Source of the DNA: JAULZV01 sp032117135 | Lineage (GTDB): Bacteria; Patescibacteriota; Minisyncoccia; Phycocordibacterales; JAACPR01 | Direction: 5' to 3' | DNA: 25,549 nt | Assembly: GCA_032117135.1 (NCBI GenBank) | Contig: JAULZV010000053.1 | Coordinates: forward strand, 1 to 25,549 | In this document: positions 6,085-14,466 of the stretch, in pieces | Numbering within the stretch: the stretch's first letter is position 1 | How the letters are laid out: every line of letters begins with the position of its first letter | The notes under the pieces: generated by a model | Told to the model about the DNA's origin: nothing | Database searches by the model: none | The model's input: only the letters and a program-made list of their open reading frames with translations | Made by a program: the position numbers and the translations under genes

Positions 6085-9000
6085 TTACACAGAAGGCTCT
6101 GATGACCCAGATTCAGAAGATGATTCTTGAGAAGATTCCTGTGTTTGTGTGTCTGGTGCTGGATCACTCTGTCCTGAAGATGTTGATGAACTATCTTGTA
6201 CAGGTGATGTGTCCCCTCCTGCGTCTGTAGGAGTATCAGAAGTACTTGTATCTGTTTGAGTGTCAGTCGCTCCTATATCTCCCCCTTCAGTTGCAGGATG
6301 AGCAGAATCTTGCGGAGAAGTCTCAGTATCGGAAGTATCAGTTGTTTGATCTGAAGGAGTAGTTTGTTCTGCACCTGTTACAGTATCTGGAGTGGTATTT
6401 GTATTAGAAGTATTATCTGATTTTGTTCCACCGCCCGCTTGTCTGAGTAATTCTTTAAACTCTTCTTTTGTAACACACACATCATCAACACAGACATCAT
6501 TTTGAATATTAAAGGTACCTCCCTTAAACCATGCCAAGATACTATCTACCCGAGATGATAACTCTTGCACCGCACTAATAAGGAGTGCTGGCAACCTTGA
6601 GTAATTGATTCCCTTAAATCCATCTGCACCGTTCGTAAAGACAAGCTCTGGGAATACAATCTCGACTTCTTGTGCGATAAGTCCAAAGTCATGTGTTCCA
6701 CCTTCTTTCCATATAAATGAAGATGGTTCAAGCATCATCATGCGATCTAGAGTATCCTTTGAATCGAGCCGTGTAATATCTCTTTTGAGTCGTTCATCAG
6801 ATGCTGAGGTTGTAAGTACTCCATCTGCAGTCAAATTAAGATCAAAAGCATAGGCGCCGGATGTTACGGTAGTGAAGCGCGCGTTACCTGCGACAGTGAG
6901 ACGTTCGGAGGGAGTGGTGGTGCCGATGCCGACGTTGCCTGTCTGTGTAATTGCAAATCGAGTTGAAGAACCCCCTGTCTGGCTTTCTATTTGAAATAAA
7001 TCAGATGAGCCTTTATTGTAAACTGCCCAGTATTTTGTTCCACTTCTATTGAAGAAGAATCCAGAGTCATTTGACCCCGCGGCGTTGTATGTCGCATAAG
7101 CATGAGAGGTGCCATCCAATCTAAACATACCTTGATTTGTAACATGCGCACCAGCAACACTTAGAAGAACACCTGGACTTGCCGTTCCAATCCCAACATT
7201 CCCGCTACTATCTACCACATTCAAAATATCCCCTGCATTATTTACCCATTCAGTAAGATTGGCAGTTTGAGAAGCTGCACCTCTAATTCTTAATGTTCTA
7301 GTAGTAGTATCGGATGAAATAATTTCAAGCTGAGCGTTAGGATTAGAGTTGGGATTATTTGAAATACCAACTCGTCCAGTACTACCAATTTTGAAAGCGT
7401 GAGTTGTTGGGCCAGAATAAAAACCAAGGCCTTCACCACTAGATATAAACACACCTCTTCCAGCTCCATCAATTGTAGAGTCCACTGTCCAGGCATTTCT
7501 TTGTATTCGAGATCCTGCAAATTGATCTGTACCAGCTAGAGTGAGTTTATAATTACTCAGTGTCGTTGTTCCCACTCCGACGTTGCCAGTACTCGTATCG
7601 ACATACAATTGATTTGTGTTCACTGCAAAATCTCCTGTGCCACTTAACGCAATGTTCACATTTTGTCCTGCAGTTGGAGAAAGTGTAAGTGACCCCCCTG
7701 TTCCTACTCCTTGCATCGTTAGTCCTCCTGTGACACCTATGGTTGATGACCAGTAGTTTGAAGCATCGTACCCTAAACGCAATTGTTCAGTAATACTGAG
7801 TGAATGGAGTCGAGCGGCGGGAGAGGCTGTTCCGATGCCGACGTTGCCCGATGAGTTGATCCTCATTCTTTCAAATCCACCAGTACTGAAATGCAAAGTA
7901 TTATCAACCTGTCTATACATTCCTGTATCATTATCATTCGCAAAAGAATATGTTGGGATATTTGGTAACGGGCTTCCAGATAAAATGCTTGCCTGTGGGC
8001 CGAAAATCGAACCTACTGAATTTATAGAAACTATATTGCTACCTTGATTTCCAATTGAAAGTGATCCTGAATTGTTTACATAAATTCCATAAACATTACC
8101 TGGTGTCTGACTAAAAAATCCCCCCAATTCAAGTCCTCCTGAACCTGTACCCGCAACAGAGTTCGCGAAGCGTGCATAAGAATTCCCAGTCCCTAGTTGG
8201 ATATCTAATTTTCCAGCAGGCGTCGTCGTCCCAATTCCAACATTCCCATTATCAAGCACAGTCACTCTCGGTGTATCAGCAGAGTCACTAAACTGTGCGA
8301 GTAGTCCTGTTCCTGTTCCTGCTCCTTTGACCGAGAGTCGAGCGAGAGGGTTGGTGGTGCCGATGCCGATGTTTCCTTCAAAAATTGCTCCGTTTGCCGG
8401 CGCCGCAGAAAGTGCATACGTCGAACCTACAGCCAAGTTCCCTGAAATACTAAATTTTGATCCTGGTGTGGCGGTACCCAAACCGACTAACGACGAGCCT
8501 GAAGGAAAAACAAGGCCAGCAGAAGAATATGTTCCCACTCCTTGATTATGAATATTAAGAAACCTGTTTGACGCCACACCCAGAACTGCGCTACCACCAT
8601 TTAAACCAATCGCCATACGTGCAGTACCTCCAATATACACAAGATTAGAGACTCCTGTTCCCACCACCACATTCCCTGAAGTTTCAAGACTATTAGTAGG
8701 AGCTACAATACCAATCCCTACATTCCCTCCTGCATAATTAATTCCTCCTGTAGCAGGTGACCATTGACTATATAAGTTGGTACTTCCTTGCGCCACATCA
8801 TCTGTTGTAAATGCAGAGAGTCCAGTGAGGTATCCCGCATCATTGGTCCATTGAGAAATGTTAGCTGAAGTGAAGTTAGATGGTGCAAGTCCTGTGATTC
8901 CAGTGCCGGCTCCTGAGAATGAAGATGCAGTGAGTGAGCCGGTGAAGAGACCGTTGCCTACGACAGTGAGGCGTTCGGAAGGTGTGGTGGTGCCGATGCC

Positions 9001-11742
9001 GACGCTGCCTCCTCTAATATACATATCATATACGCTAGATTGACTTGACTTGTTTGTTGCAAAACCAATACCTGAAGTAGAGGTTATGCTTATATTAGCT
9101 AATGCTGCCGATTCTCTTTTTATACTACCCACAAAAGCTCCGAAAGCATTAAAATCAATACCGGTTTGACCTGTGGTTTGAAGTGTGAGATTTGATCGAT
9201 TTAATGTTCCTAAATTAGATGTTCCACCACCTAATATTCTTAATTCTCCGTGTAAAAACATACTTCCATCTACGGATAGCTTTTCGCTCGGAGTGGTGGT
9301 GCCAACTCCCACATTCCCATTATCAAGCACAGTCACTCTCGGTGTATCAGCAGAGTCACTAAACTGTGCGAGTAGTCCTGTTCCTGTTCCTGCTCCTTTG
9401 ACCGAGAGTCGAGCGGAGGGAGTGGTGGTGCCGATGCCGACGCTGCCGTTATTTCTGATATTAAAAATATTTCCATCTGTGCCAACATTTACGTAATTAG
9501 AACTACCTGTATTTAAAACAGTTAGAGGAACCGAGGTGGCACAACCAACACAATTAAATACAGCCACTGGGGCGCTGACGGTAGATCCTGTAATAGAACC
9601 AACAACATTAAGACCAGAGTTATTAAGCGTCATTCTTTCTACTCCAGTAGTACTGAAAACTAAGTTTGAACTAGGGCCTGTAAGTCCAACTGCTTTTATT
9701 GCAGAAAACGCAGAAGGGAAACTGCTCCCTCTTGGAAAAAAGTTAAATGTTAATTCATCGTTTTGATTCCCCCTTCCATGATAAATATTTATTGCTGACT
9801 CAGAGGCTGTCACTCCATCTGTAAGGATTGAAAGCTTAACCCCTGGCATACTCGTCCCAATCCCTACATTCCCTCCTGCATAATTAATTCCTCCTGTAGC
9901 AGGTGACCATTGACTATATAAGTTGGTACTTCCTTGCGCCACATCATCTGTTGTAAATGCAGAGAGTCCAGTGAGATACCCCGCATCATTCGTCCATTGA
10001 GAGATGTTAGTACTTGCAAATTGTGAAGTCGTCAGTCCTGCAACTCCCAACACACCTGCAGTGTTAACGAGTCCTGTGCCAGTAAGATCAGTGAACATAT
10101 CTCCACCAAGACTGAGGTTTGCAAGTGTAGTAGTTCCATTGACCGTCAATGCAGTACCCGCATCAAACGTGAGTGTTCCAGAGGTAAACGAATCCGAAGT
10201 GTCAGATCTTAAAAATTGATTAGAGGAAATTGAGTTGAGGGTGGAAGCGTTTCCTGCAGGCAGATCTGAGACGTTTGCCCACACAGGCGTATTACCCACA
10301 CCCGCAGATACTAAGACTTGCCCCGAATTACCTGATACACCAGACAAAGTCAATCTTCCAATCAAGTCAATGTCACCATCAAGCGTACTCGATCCTGTCA
10401 CTGAAATGTCTAAGAGATTAGTAAGGTCGATAGCACTAATTGTTTGTTGAATTTGTGCATCTAATTCTGAAATGTCTTCTGATATTTGAATTCGCATTTT
10501 ACTCATCGAATCATAGATACGGTCTGTTTGCTTTGAAAGCCTATCGTCACTCGAATACGAATTACGCACCACAGTCACTCCTGACGAAGTCAGTCCGAGT
10601 TGATTTTTGAAAATAGCAAGTCTCCCCTCGAGATACGGAACGGATACTGCACGAGTATCAAACAATGGGTACGAGATATCTTGATAGAGATCTGTGATAG
10701 TGGTAATAGGTTGTTGTGATCTTATCAGAGTAGGTCGAATTGATTGTGATACAGCAGATGTAGCTGAGTCGGATTCAGATACCACAAGAGAAGTGTTCAA
10801 TACTGAAGATGGCACCTCTTGCCCTAACGTTGCATGAGATGAGACCGTGCTTGCGAGAGATGTTGAAGCGGATGAAGTTGCAAGTGTTTTTGAAGATCCA
10901 CACTCAAACCCAACAAGAGAAATTGTTGAGCAATAGCTTTCAATTGTCATGTATTTGACACCTCGAGCAACATCCTTCACAGAACTAGTTACTGATCCAA
11001 AAACAGAAGCCGTGATAGACGCAGACAATCGCACCCCCTGTTGAATTTGGTCCGACAATGATTGTGTCGAATTTTTGAAAAATCCAGAGGTTGCATCTAC
11101 TAAAGAATTTGTAGTATCAGAAAGCGCACGTACTGATGATTCACTTACGGAAGCCGTTGTTGAGATCGAATTTGAAACGGTAGAAGAAATTGCTGAAGTA
11201 GTATTAGAAATTGCAGAGGTTGTATCAGAAATTGTTGAAGCTGTATCAGAAAGTACCGAACCTGTTTTGGAAGTTATCGAAGATGTGGTATCAGAAACAA
11301 ATGAAGTAGCTCCTGAAATCAAAGAATGTCCTGCAGAAGCAGTTCCTGAGATCAAGGAAGAGATTGCAGAACTTGTACCAGAGACAAGTGAAGCTGTTCC
11401 TGAAACACTTGATCCAATCAGTGATTGTGTTGAGGACATCACATACCCAGCTCCTGCCTTAGATTGCTTTCCAAGTGATGATGCTCGTGAGGTAATTGAA
11501 GAAGCTGCATCTTTTGAAATTTGCACAGGTGATTGCAATGCATCGTATCCAGTTGAAGCGGTCGTCTTGATTGTATCAACTACCTGTTCTTGAACTTGAA
11601 ATGGGAGTGCGAGAATTTTTTCAAAAAGAGTTTGAGTTGATGAAGTGTGAGAAGTAGTTTGCGCAAACGCAGTGGACTCGAATATCCCGAATGAAATGAA
11701 GAGGAATATTCCCAAAATGAAGGTAAAAAAATCTTTACGCAT
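6085..11742 (-). CDS. Giant secreted fibre-like repeat protein with peptidase S74 intramolecular chaperone
   Basis: 1885 residues from the ATG at 11742. In order: signal peptide (1-27, AFA-Q cleavage); Ser/Thr/Ala-rich region with heptads such as ISDTTSA ISNTTSA (about 60-240); coiled coil (about 394-437); and a long beta-repeat region (about 440-1610) with about 13 units of the form GNVGIGTTTP-x-x-x-L-x-V. The S74 endosialidase-type chaperone domain follows, with SDERLKRDI holding the Ser1648-Lys1653 dyad (Ser+5=Lys, as in phage endosialidases and MYRF). Next come CVDDVCVTKEEF and an Asp/Ser/Thr/Gln-rich tail (about 1770-1885). S74 domains drive trimerisation of beta-helical fibres and then cut themselves off just before the Ser. 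This points to a trimeric extracellular fibre or adhesin; the target is unknown. An ATG at 11775 is possible but sits upstream of the likely -10 box. Two long exact DNA repeats lie within the gene. Confidence 0.93.
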   Translation of the reverse strand: MRKDFFTFILGIFLFISFGIFESTAFAQTTSHTSSTQTLFEKILALPFQVQEQVVDTIKTTASTGYDALQSPVQISKDAASSITSRASSLGKQSKAGAGYVMSSTQSLIGSSVSGTASLVSGTSSAISSLISGTASAGHSLISGATSFVSDTTSSITSKTGSVLSDTASTISDTTSAISNTTSAISSTVSNSISTTASVSESSVRALSDTTNSLVDATSGFFKNSTQSLSDQIQQGVRLSASITASVFGSVTSSVKDVARGVKYMTIESYCSTISLVGFECGSSKTLATSSASTSLASTVSSHATLGQEVPSSVLNTSLVVSESDSATSAVSQSIRPTLIRSQQPITTITDLYQDISYPLFDTRAVSVPYLEGRLAIFKNQLGLTSSGVTVVRNSYSSDDRLSKQTDRIYDSMSKMRIQISEDISELDAQIQQTISAIDLTNLLDISVTGSSTLDGDIDLIGRLTLSGVSGNSGQVLVSAGVGNTPVWANVSDLPAGNASTLNSISSNQFLRSDTSDSFTSGTLTFDAGTALTVNGTTTLANLSLGGDMFTDLTGTGLVNTAGVLGVAGLTTSQFASTNISQWTNDAGYLTGLSAFTTDDVAQGSTNLYSQWSPATGGINYAGGNVGIGTSMPGVKLSILTDGVTASESAINIYHGRGNQNDELTFNFFPRGSSFPSAFSAIKAVGLTGPSSNLVFSTTGVERMTLNNSGLNVVGSITGSTVSAPVAVFNCVGCATSVPLTVLNTGSSNYVNVGTDGNIFNIRNNGSVGIGTTTPSARLSVKGAGTGTGLLAQFSDSADTPRVTVLDNGNVGVGTTTPSEKLSVDGSMFLHGELRILGGGTSNLGTLNRSNLTLQTTGQTGIDFNAFGAFVGSIKRESAALANISITSTSGIGFATNKSSQSSVYDMYIRGGSVGIGTTTPSERLTVVGNGLFTGSLTASSFSGAGTGITGLAPSNFTSANISQWTNDAGYLTGLSAFTTDDVAQGSTNLYSQWSPATGGINYAGGNVGIGIVAPTNSLETSGNVVVGTGVSNLVYIGGTARMAIGLNGGSAVLGVASNRFLNIHNQGVGTYSSAGLVFPSGSSLVGLGTATPGSKFSISGNLAVGSTYALSAAPANGAIFEGNIGIGTTNPLARLSVKGAGTGTGLLAQFSDSADTPRVTVLDNGNVGIGTTTPAGKLDIQLGTGNSYARFANSVAGTGSGGLELGGFFSQTPGNVYGIYVNNSGSLSIGNQGSNIVSINSVGSIFGPQASILSGSPLPNIPTYSFANDNDTGMYRQVDNTLHFSTGGFERMRINSSGNVGIGTASPAARLHSLSITEQLRLGYDASNYWSSTIGVTGGLTMQGVGTGGSLTLSPTAGQNVNIALSGTGDFAVNTNQLYVDTSTGNVGVGTTTLSNYKLTLAGTDQFAGSRIQRNAWTVDSTIDGAGRGVFISSGEGLGFYSGPTTHAFKIGSTGRVGISNNPNSNPNAQLEIISSDTTTRTLRIRGAASQTANLTEWVNNAGDILNVVDSSGNVGIGTASPGVLLSVAGAHVTNQGMFRLDGTSHAYATYNAAGSNDSGFFFNRSGTKYWAVYNKGSSDLFQIESQTGGSSTRFAITQTGNVGIGTTTPSERLTVAGNARFTTVTSGAYAFDLNLTADGVLTTSASDERLKRDITRLDSKDTLDRMMMLEPSSFIWKEGGTHDFGLIAQEVEIVFPELVFTNGADGFKGINYSRLPALLISAVQELSSRVDSILAWFKGGTFNIQNDVCVDDVCVTKEEFKELLRQAGGGTKSDNTSNTNTTPDTVTGAEQTTPSDQTTDTSDTETSPQDSAHPATEGGDIGATDTQTDTSTSDTPTDAGGDTSPVQDSSSTSSGQSDPAPDTQTQESSQESSSESGSSEPSV
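8240..8344 (-). repeat. Intragenic direct repeat A, copy 1
   Basis: 105 bases identical to 9311-9415 (copy 2). The offset is 1071 bases, exactly 357 codons. It encodes the ARLSVKGAGTGTGLLAQF to TVLDNGN unit of the giant S74 protein. Confidence 0.92.
8711..8829 (-). repeat. Intragenic direct repeat B, copy 1
   Basis: 119 bases identical to 9857-9975 (copy 2), with high similarity continuing beyond. The offset is 1146 bases, exactly 382 codons. It encodes the LTGLSAFTTDDVAQGS to INYAGGNVGIG unit. Confidence 0.92.
9311..9415 (-). repeat. Intragenic direct repeat A, copy 2
   Basis: Identical over 105 bases to 8240-8344; same frame and orientation within the giant gene. Confidence 0.92.
9857..9975 (-). 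repeat. Intragenic direct repeat B, copy 2
   Basis: Identical over 119 bases to 8711-8829; same frame and orientation within the giant gene. Confidence 0.92.
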
Positions 11743-11764
11743 AATGCAATAATTTGATTGTTTT

Positions 11765-11770
11765 ATTATA
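11765..11770 (-). promoter_or_regulatory. -10 box of the giant S74 gene
   Basis: Perfect TATAAT on the minus strand (11770-11765). The predicted start near 11758 gives a 16-nt leader to the ATG at 11742 and excludes the upstream ATG at 11775. No good -35 is visible at the usual spacing. Confidence 0.5.
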
Positions 11771-11810
11771 TCCAAAATTTTGAATAAAATCTTACTTTTT
11801 ATTCTTTATA

Positions 11811-11819
11811 TGTGGATAA
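11811..11819 (-). promoter_or_regulatory. DnaA box (perfect)
   Basis: Reads TTATCCACA on the minus strand, the strict consensus for binding of the initiator DnaA. Confidence 0.6.
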
Positions 11820-11974
11820 GATGTATTCAAAAAAGTTTTGTACTGCAACACTTCTTTTGAGTTTGTACATATTTTTTGTTTGATGATTTTTGCATAACAT
11901 ATTGAGCGCGAATTTTGAGCACTTTTTGATCAAATATGTCGTAACAAATTCTTTCAAATCTCGCTCTCCCCACC

Positions 11975-11983
11975 TGTGGATAA
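11975..11983 (-). promoter_or_regulatory. DnaA box (perfect)
   Basis: Second TTATCCACA on the minus strand, 45 bases before the dnaB start, in the same orientation as the box at 11811-11819. Confidence 0.6.
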
Positions 11984-12027
11984 CTTCTACCCTTATCTTT
12001 AGAATTGGCATCTGATATTGTTACTCT

Positions 12028-13404
12028 ATGACAACCTCATCCTACGTATCTTCACCTACTCATTTGCGTATTCCACCGCAAAGCCTAGAATCCGAAATGG
12101 CTGTTTTGGGTGCTGTTTTACAACGTCCTGATTGTATTTATGATGTCACAGACACTCTGGTTCCTGCATCGTTTTATTCGGCGCGTAATCGACTGATCTA
12201 CGAAACAATTCTCGAGCTTTCCAAAAAAAGCATCCCAATTGACTCAGTTTCAGTGCTTGAACGGCTCAAAGATACCGGCGTGATTGAGCGCTCAGGAGGC
12301 GCAGCATATCTCGCCGAGTTGATGGAATTTGTTCCTAACACAGCCAATATCAAAAGTTATTGCGAGAATATCGTCAAGAAAAAAATCATGCGTGATTTGC
12401 TCGAAGCAGCCGATCATATTTCAGGGCTTGGATACGACGAAGCCAAAGATCTCGATGAAATCCTAGATACAGCCGAAAAAAAGATTTTTGCAATTACAAA
12501 CTTGACTCAAAATACCAATTTCATCGCTCTCAAAGACATCGTTGGCGATGCATTTGAACGACTCGAAAAAATCCACGCAACCAAAGATGGTCTTCGCGGT
12601 GTTCCTACTGGATTCAGAGCTCTCGACAACAAACTTTCAGGATTTCAAAATTCTGATCTTATCATCCTCGCTGCGAGACCTTCGATGGGTAAGACTTCCC
12701 TCTCGCTTGATATTGCACGCAAGGCCGCACTCCATCACAAAGTACCAGTACAGATATTTTCTCTCGAAATGTCCGCGGATCAGCTTGTAGACCGTATGGT
12801 TTCGACCGAGGCAGGCGTTGATAGTTGGAGTATCCGAACCGGTAAAGGACTCAAAGAAAGCGATTTTGAACAGATTGGAGCAGCTATTTCTCGCCTTTCT
12901 GATGCGCCAATCTTTATCAACGATGAAGCAGGTACCAACATTCTCAAAATGCGCTCCGTATGTCGTCGTATCAAGAGCGAACATGGACTTGGACTTATCA
13001 TTGTCGATTATCTCCAACTCATGAGTCCAATCACCAAGACAGACAACGTAGTAACTCAAGTTACTGAGATTTCACGATCGCTCAAACATCTTGCTCGCGA
13101 GATGAATGTTCCTGTGATTGCTCTTTCACAGCTGTCTCGAGCCGTCGAAGCGCGAGGTGGTAAGCCGCGACTTTCGGACCTGCGAGACTCAGGATCGATT
13201 GAGCAAGATGCCGATGTGGTTATGTTTATTCATCGTGAAGATAAGTACAACCAAGAGTCAGAGCGTCCTAACATTGCCGAAATCTGTATCGAAAAACACC
13301 GAAACGGACCAGTTGGCGTGTGCGAATTGTACTTTGATGACAAAAAGTCATCTTTTACCGATATCGACAATTCTAATTATGGTAACGCCATAGACGATTT
13401 TTAA
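12028..13404 (+). CDS. dnaB: Replicative DNA helicase DnaB
   Basis: 458 residues, full length with no intein. The N-terminal DnaB domain (RIPPQSLESEMAVLGAVLQ onward, about 15-120) is followed by a RecA-like ATPase domain. That domain has Walker A (ARPSMGKTSLS), Walker B (GLIIVDYLQLM), and the ALSQLSRAVEARGGKPR and SGSIEQDADVV blocks. The hexamer unwinds the fork and recruits primase DnaG, which is encoded about 9 kb away in this window. Its stop is one base before the recR ATG, so the two are an operon with translational coupling. There is no Shine-Dalgarno; the ATG follows an AT-rich region with DnaA boxes. Confidence 0.97.
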   Translation: MTTSSYVSSPTHLRIPPQSLESEMAVLGAVLQRPDCIYDVTDTLVPASFYSARNRLIYETILELSKKSIPIDSVSVLERLKDTGVIERSGGAAYLAELMEFVPNTANIKSYCENIVKKKIMRDLLEAADHISGLGYDEAKDLDEILDTAEKKIFAITNLTQNTNFIALKDIVGDAFERLEKIHATKDGLRGVPTGFRALDNKLSGFQNSDLIILAARPSMGKTSLSLDIARKAALHHKVPVQIFSLEMSADQLVDRMVSTEAGVDSWSIRTGKGLKESDFEQIGAAISRLSDAPIFINDEAGTNILKMRSVCRRIKSEHGLGLIIVDYLQLMSPITKTDNVVTQVTEISRSLKHLAREMNVPVIALSQLSRAVEARGGKPRLSDLRDSGSIEQDADVVMFIHREDKYNQESERPNIAEICIEKHRNGPVGVCELYFDDKKSSFTDIDNSNYGNAIDDF

Positions 13405-13405
13405 T

Positions 13406-13999
13406 ATGAACCACATCGACGAACTTACAGAACTGTTTAGACAGTTCCCTGGAATAGGACCGAGGCAAGCCAAGCGTTTTGTCTTTTTTCTTTTACGTAA
13501 AAATAAATCCTACACCGAAAAACTCATCTCTGAAATACGAGATCTCAAGTCATTAACTAAACACTGTCCACAATGTAACCGGTTTTTTTCGAGCGAGACG
13601 CAACTTTGTGACATTTGCCGAGATGACAAGCGCCTGACTTCCCTCTTGATGATTGTTGCTAAAGACACCGATCTTGAAACTATCGAAAAAACACACACCT
13701 ACGACGGACTATATTTTGTACTTGGAACGACCCTTGCCGTGTCTGAGCGGGATATCGAAAAACATATTGATATTCATACACTTATTGCCCTGATCAATAC
13801 CAAAAAACCCGAGGAGGTTATCCTCTCGCTCCCCGTCAATCCTGAAGGTGATCACACTGCAAATCTCGTCAAACAACTCGTTCAAAAGCACAAACCTGAT
13901 GTTCGCATCTCGATGCTTGGACGCGGAATATCAACGGGTGTGGAGATTGAGTATGTTGATATTGAGACAATCAAAAACGCCCTCAAAAACAGAGGGTAA
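13406..13999 (+). CDS. recR: Recombination mediator protein RecR
   Basis: 197 residues, normal length. The N-terminal helix-hairpin-helix (FPGIGPRQAKRFVFFLL) is followed by a zinc finger with Cys54, Cys57, Cys68 and Cys71 and a Toprim domain (about 78-175). RecR forms a ring that, with RecF or RecO, helps load RecA onto gapped DNA. Its ATG begins one base after the dnaB stop with no ribosome binding site, so it is probably translated by reinitiation. A large palindrome follows it. Confidence 0.96.
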   Translation: MNHIDELTELFRQFPGIGPRQAKRFVFFLLRKNKSYTEKLISEIRDLKSLTKHCPQCNRFFSSETQLCDICRDDKRLTSLLMIVAKDTDLETIEKTHTYDGLYFVLGTTLAVSERDIEKHIDIHTLIALINTKKPEEVILSLPVNPEGDHTANLVKQLVQKHKPDVRISMLGRGISTGVEIEYVDIETIKNALKNRG

Positions 14000-14010
14000 G
14001 ATAGTCAGTA

Positions 14011-14096
14011 TCCACACAAAAAGAGTATGTTTCTTCGCTAAGTCCTCGGCCTTTGGCCTGCGGAGTCGCTCCGAAATCATACTCTTTTTGTGTGGA
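14011..14096. terminator. 86-nt imperfect palindrome between convergent recR and rplU
   Basis: A perfect 19-bp outer stem (14011-14029 / 14078-14096, containing A5 and T5 tracts) encloses GC-rich inner hairpins GGCC-TTT-GGCC (14048-14058) and GGAG-TCG-CTCC (14062-14072). Inner arms are also roughly symmetric about 14053, so it can fold as one long imperfect hairpin or as a branched structure. It most likely terminates transcription from both sides. Its size and GC-rich core are unusual for a plain terminator. Confidence 0.7.
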
Positions 14097-14121
14097 CAAA
14101 ACTATTGGTTGGGTACAAAAA

Positions 14122-14466
14122 CTAAATAGAAAGAATCTCAACTTTCATGAGAGTTTGTCGGTGTCCTTGCTTAACGAAGTATCGGCTTTTTTGCTTGTAC
14201 TTGATCACTTGAACTTTTTTGTCTTTGGCGATATCAAGCACTTTTGCTGAAACTTTTGATGTGAGGTATGGAGCTCCAACTTGCACAGAAGTACCGTTGT
14301 CGATCACGAGAACCTTATCAAGATCAATAGTGTCTCCGACCTTTACGTCATCTGACATTTTTTCAACTTTGAGAGTATCACCTACTGCGACAATGTATTG
14401 TTTGCCACCAGTCTCGATGATTGCGTATTCCTTTTTTTCTACTGCTTTATTCATATGTTCGACCAT
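14122..14466 (-). CDS. rplU: 50S ribosomal protein bL21
   Basis: 114 residues from the ATG at 14466. The conserved core begins at YAIIETGGKQYIVAVGD, continues with KVLVIDNGTSVQVGAPYL, and ends with the RNA-binding KYKQKSRYFVKQGHRQ block. bL21 binds 23S rRNA in the large subunit. Two starts compete. The ATG at 14466 has AGGG five bases upstream. The ATG at 14454 (MNKAVEKKEY) fits the promoter at 14465-14492, which would overlap the first ATG. It is not linked to rpmA, its usual partner, and stands alone between the palindrome and rmuC. Confidence 0.95.
   Translation of the reverse strand: MVEHMNKAVEKKEYAIIETGGKQYIVAVGDTLKVEKMSDDVKVGDTIDLDKVLVIDNGTSVQVGAPYLTSKVSAKVLDIAKDKKVQVIKYKQKSRYFVKQGHRQTLMKVEILSI

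Larger units (their letters stand above)
11743..12027. other. Divergent AT-rich intergenic region between the giant gene and dnaB
   Basis: About 285 bases without a convincing gene. It holds the -10 box of the giant gene, two perfect DnaA boxes in the same orientation 164 bases apart, and AT-rich sequence between them. A weak dnaB promoter may be present (TTATCT 11993-11998, 17 bases, TATTGT 12016-12021), which would put the start at or next to the dnaB ATG. It is a candidate replication-origin or DnaA-regulated region. Confidence 0.5.

Noticed and set aside
6890..10020. Repeated text that could suggest a CRISPR array
   Set aside because: The repeats are irregularly spaced, in frame, and encode VGIGT-type protein units; there are no cas genes.
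11075..11593. 172-residue plus-strand frame rich in Glu/Val opposite the giant gene
   Set aside because: It is the antisense reading of the Ser/Thr-rich repeats of the minus-strand gene; the regular composition is a by-product of those codons.
11799..12011. 70-residue open frame on minus in the dnaB upstream region
   Set aside because: No recognisable motif, no ribosome binding site, composition follows AT-rich non-coding DNA, and it spans both DnaA boxes.
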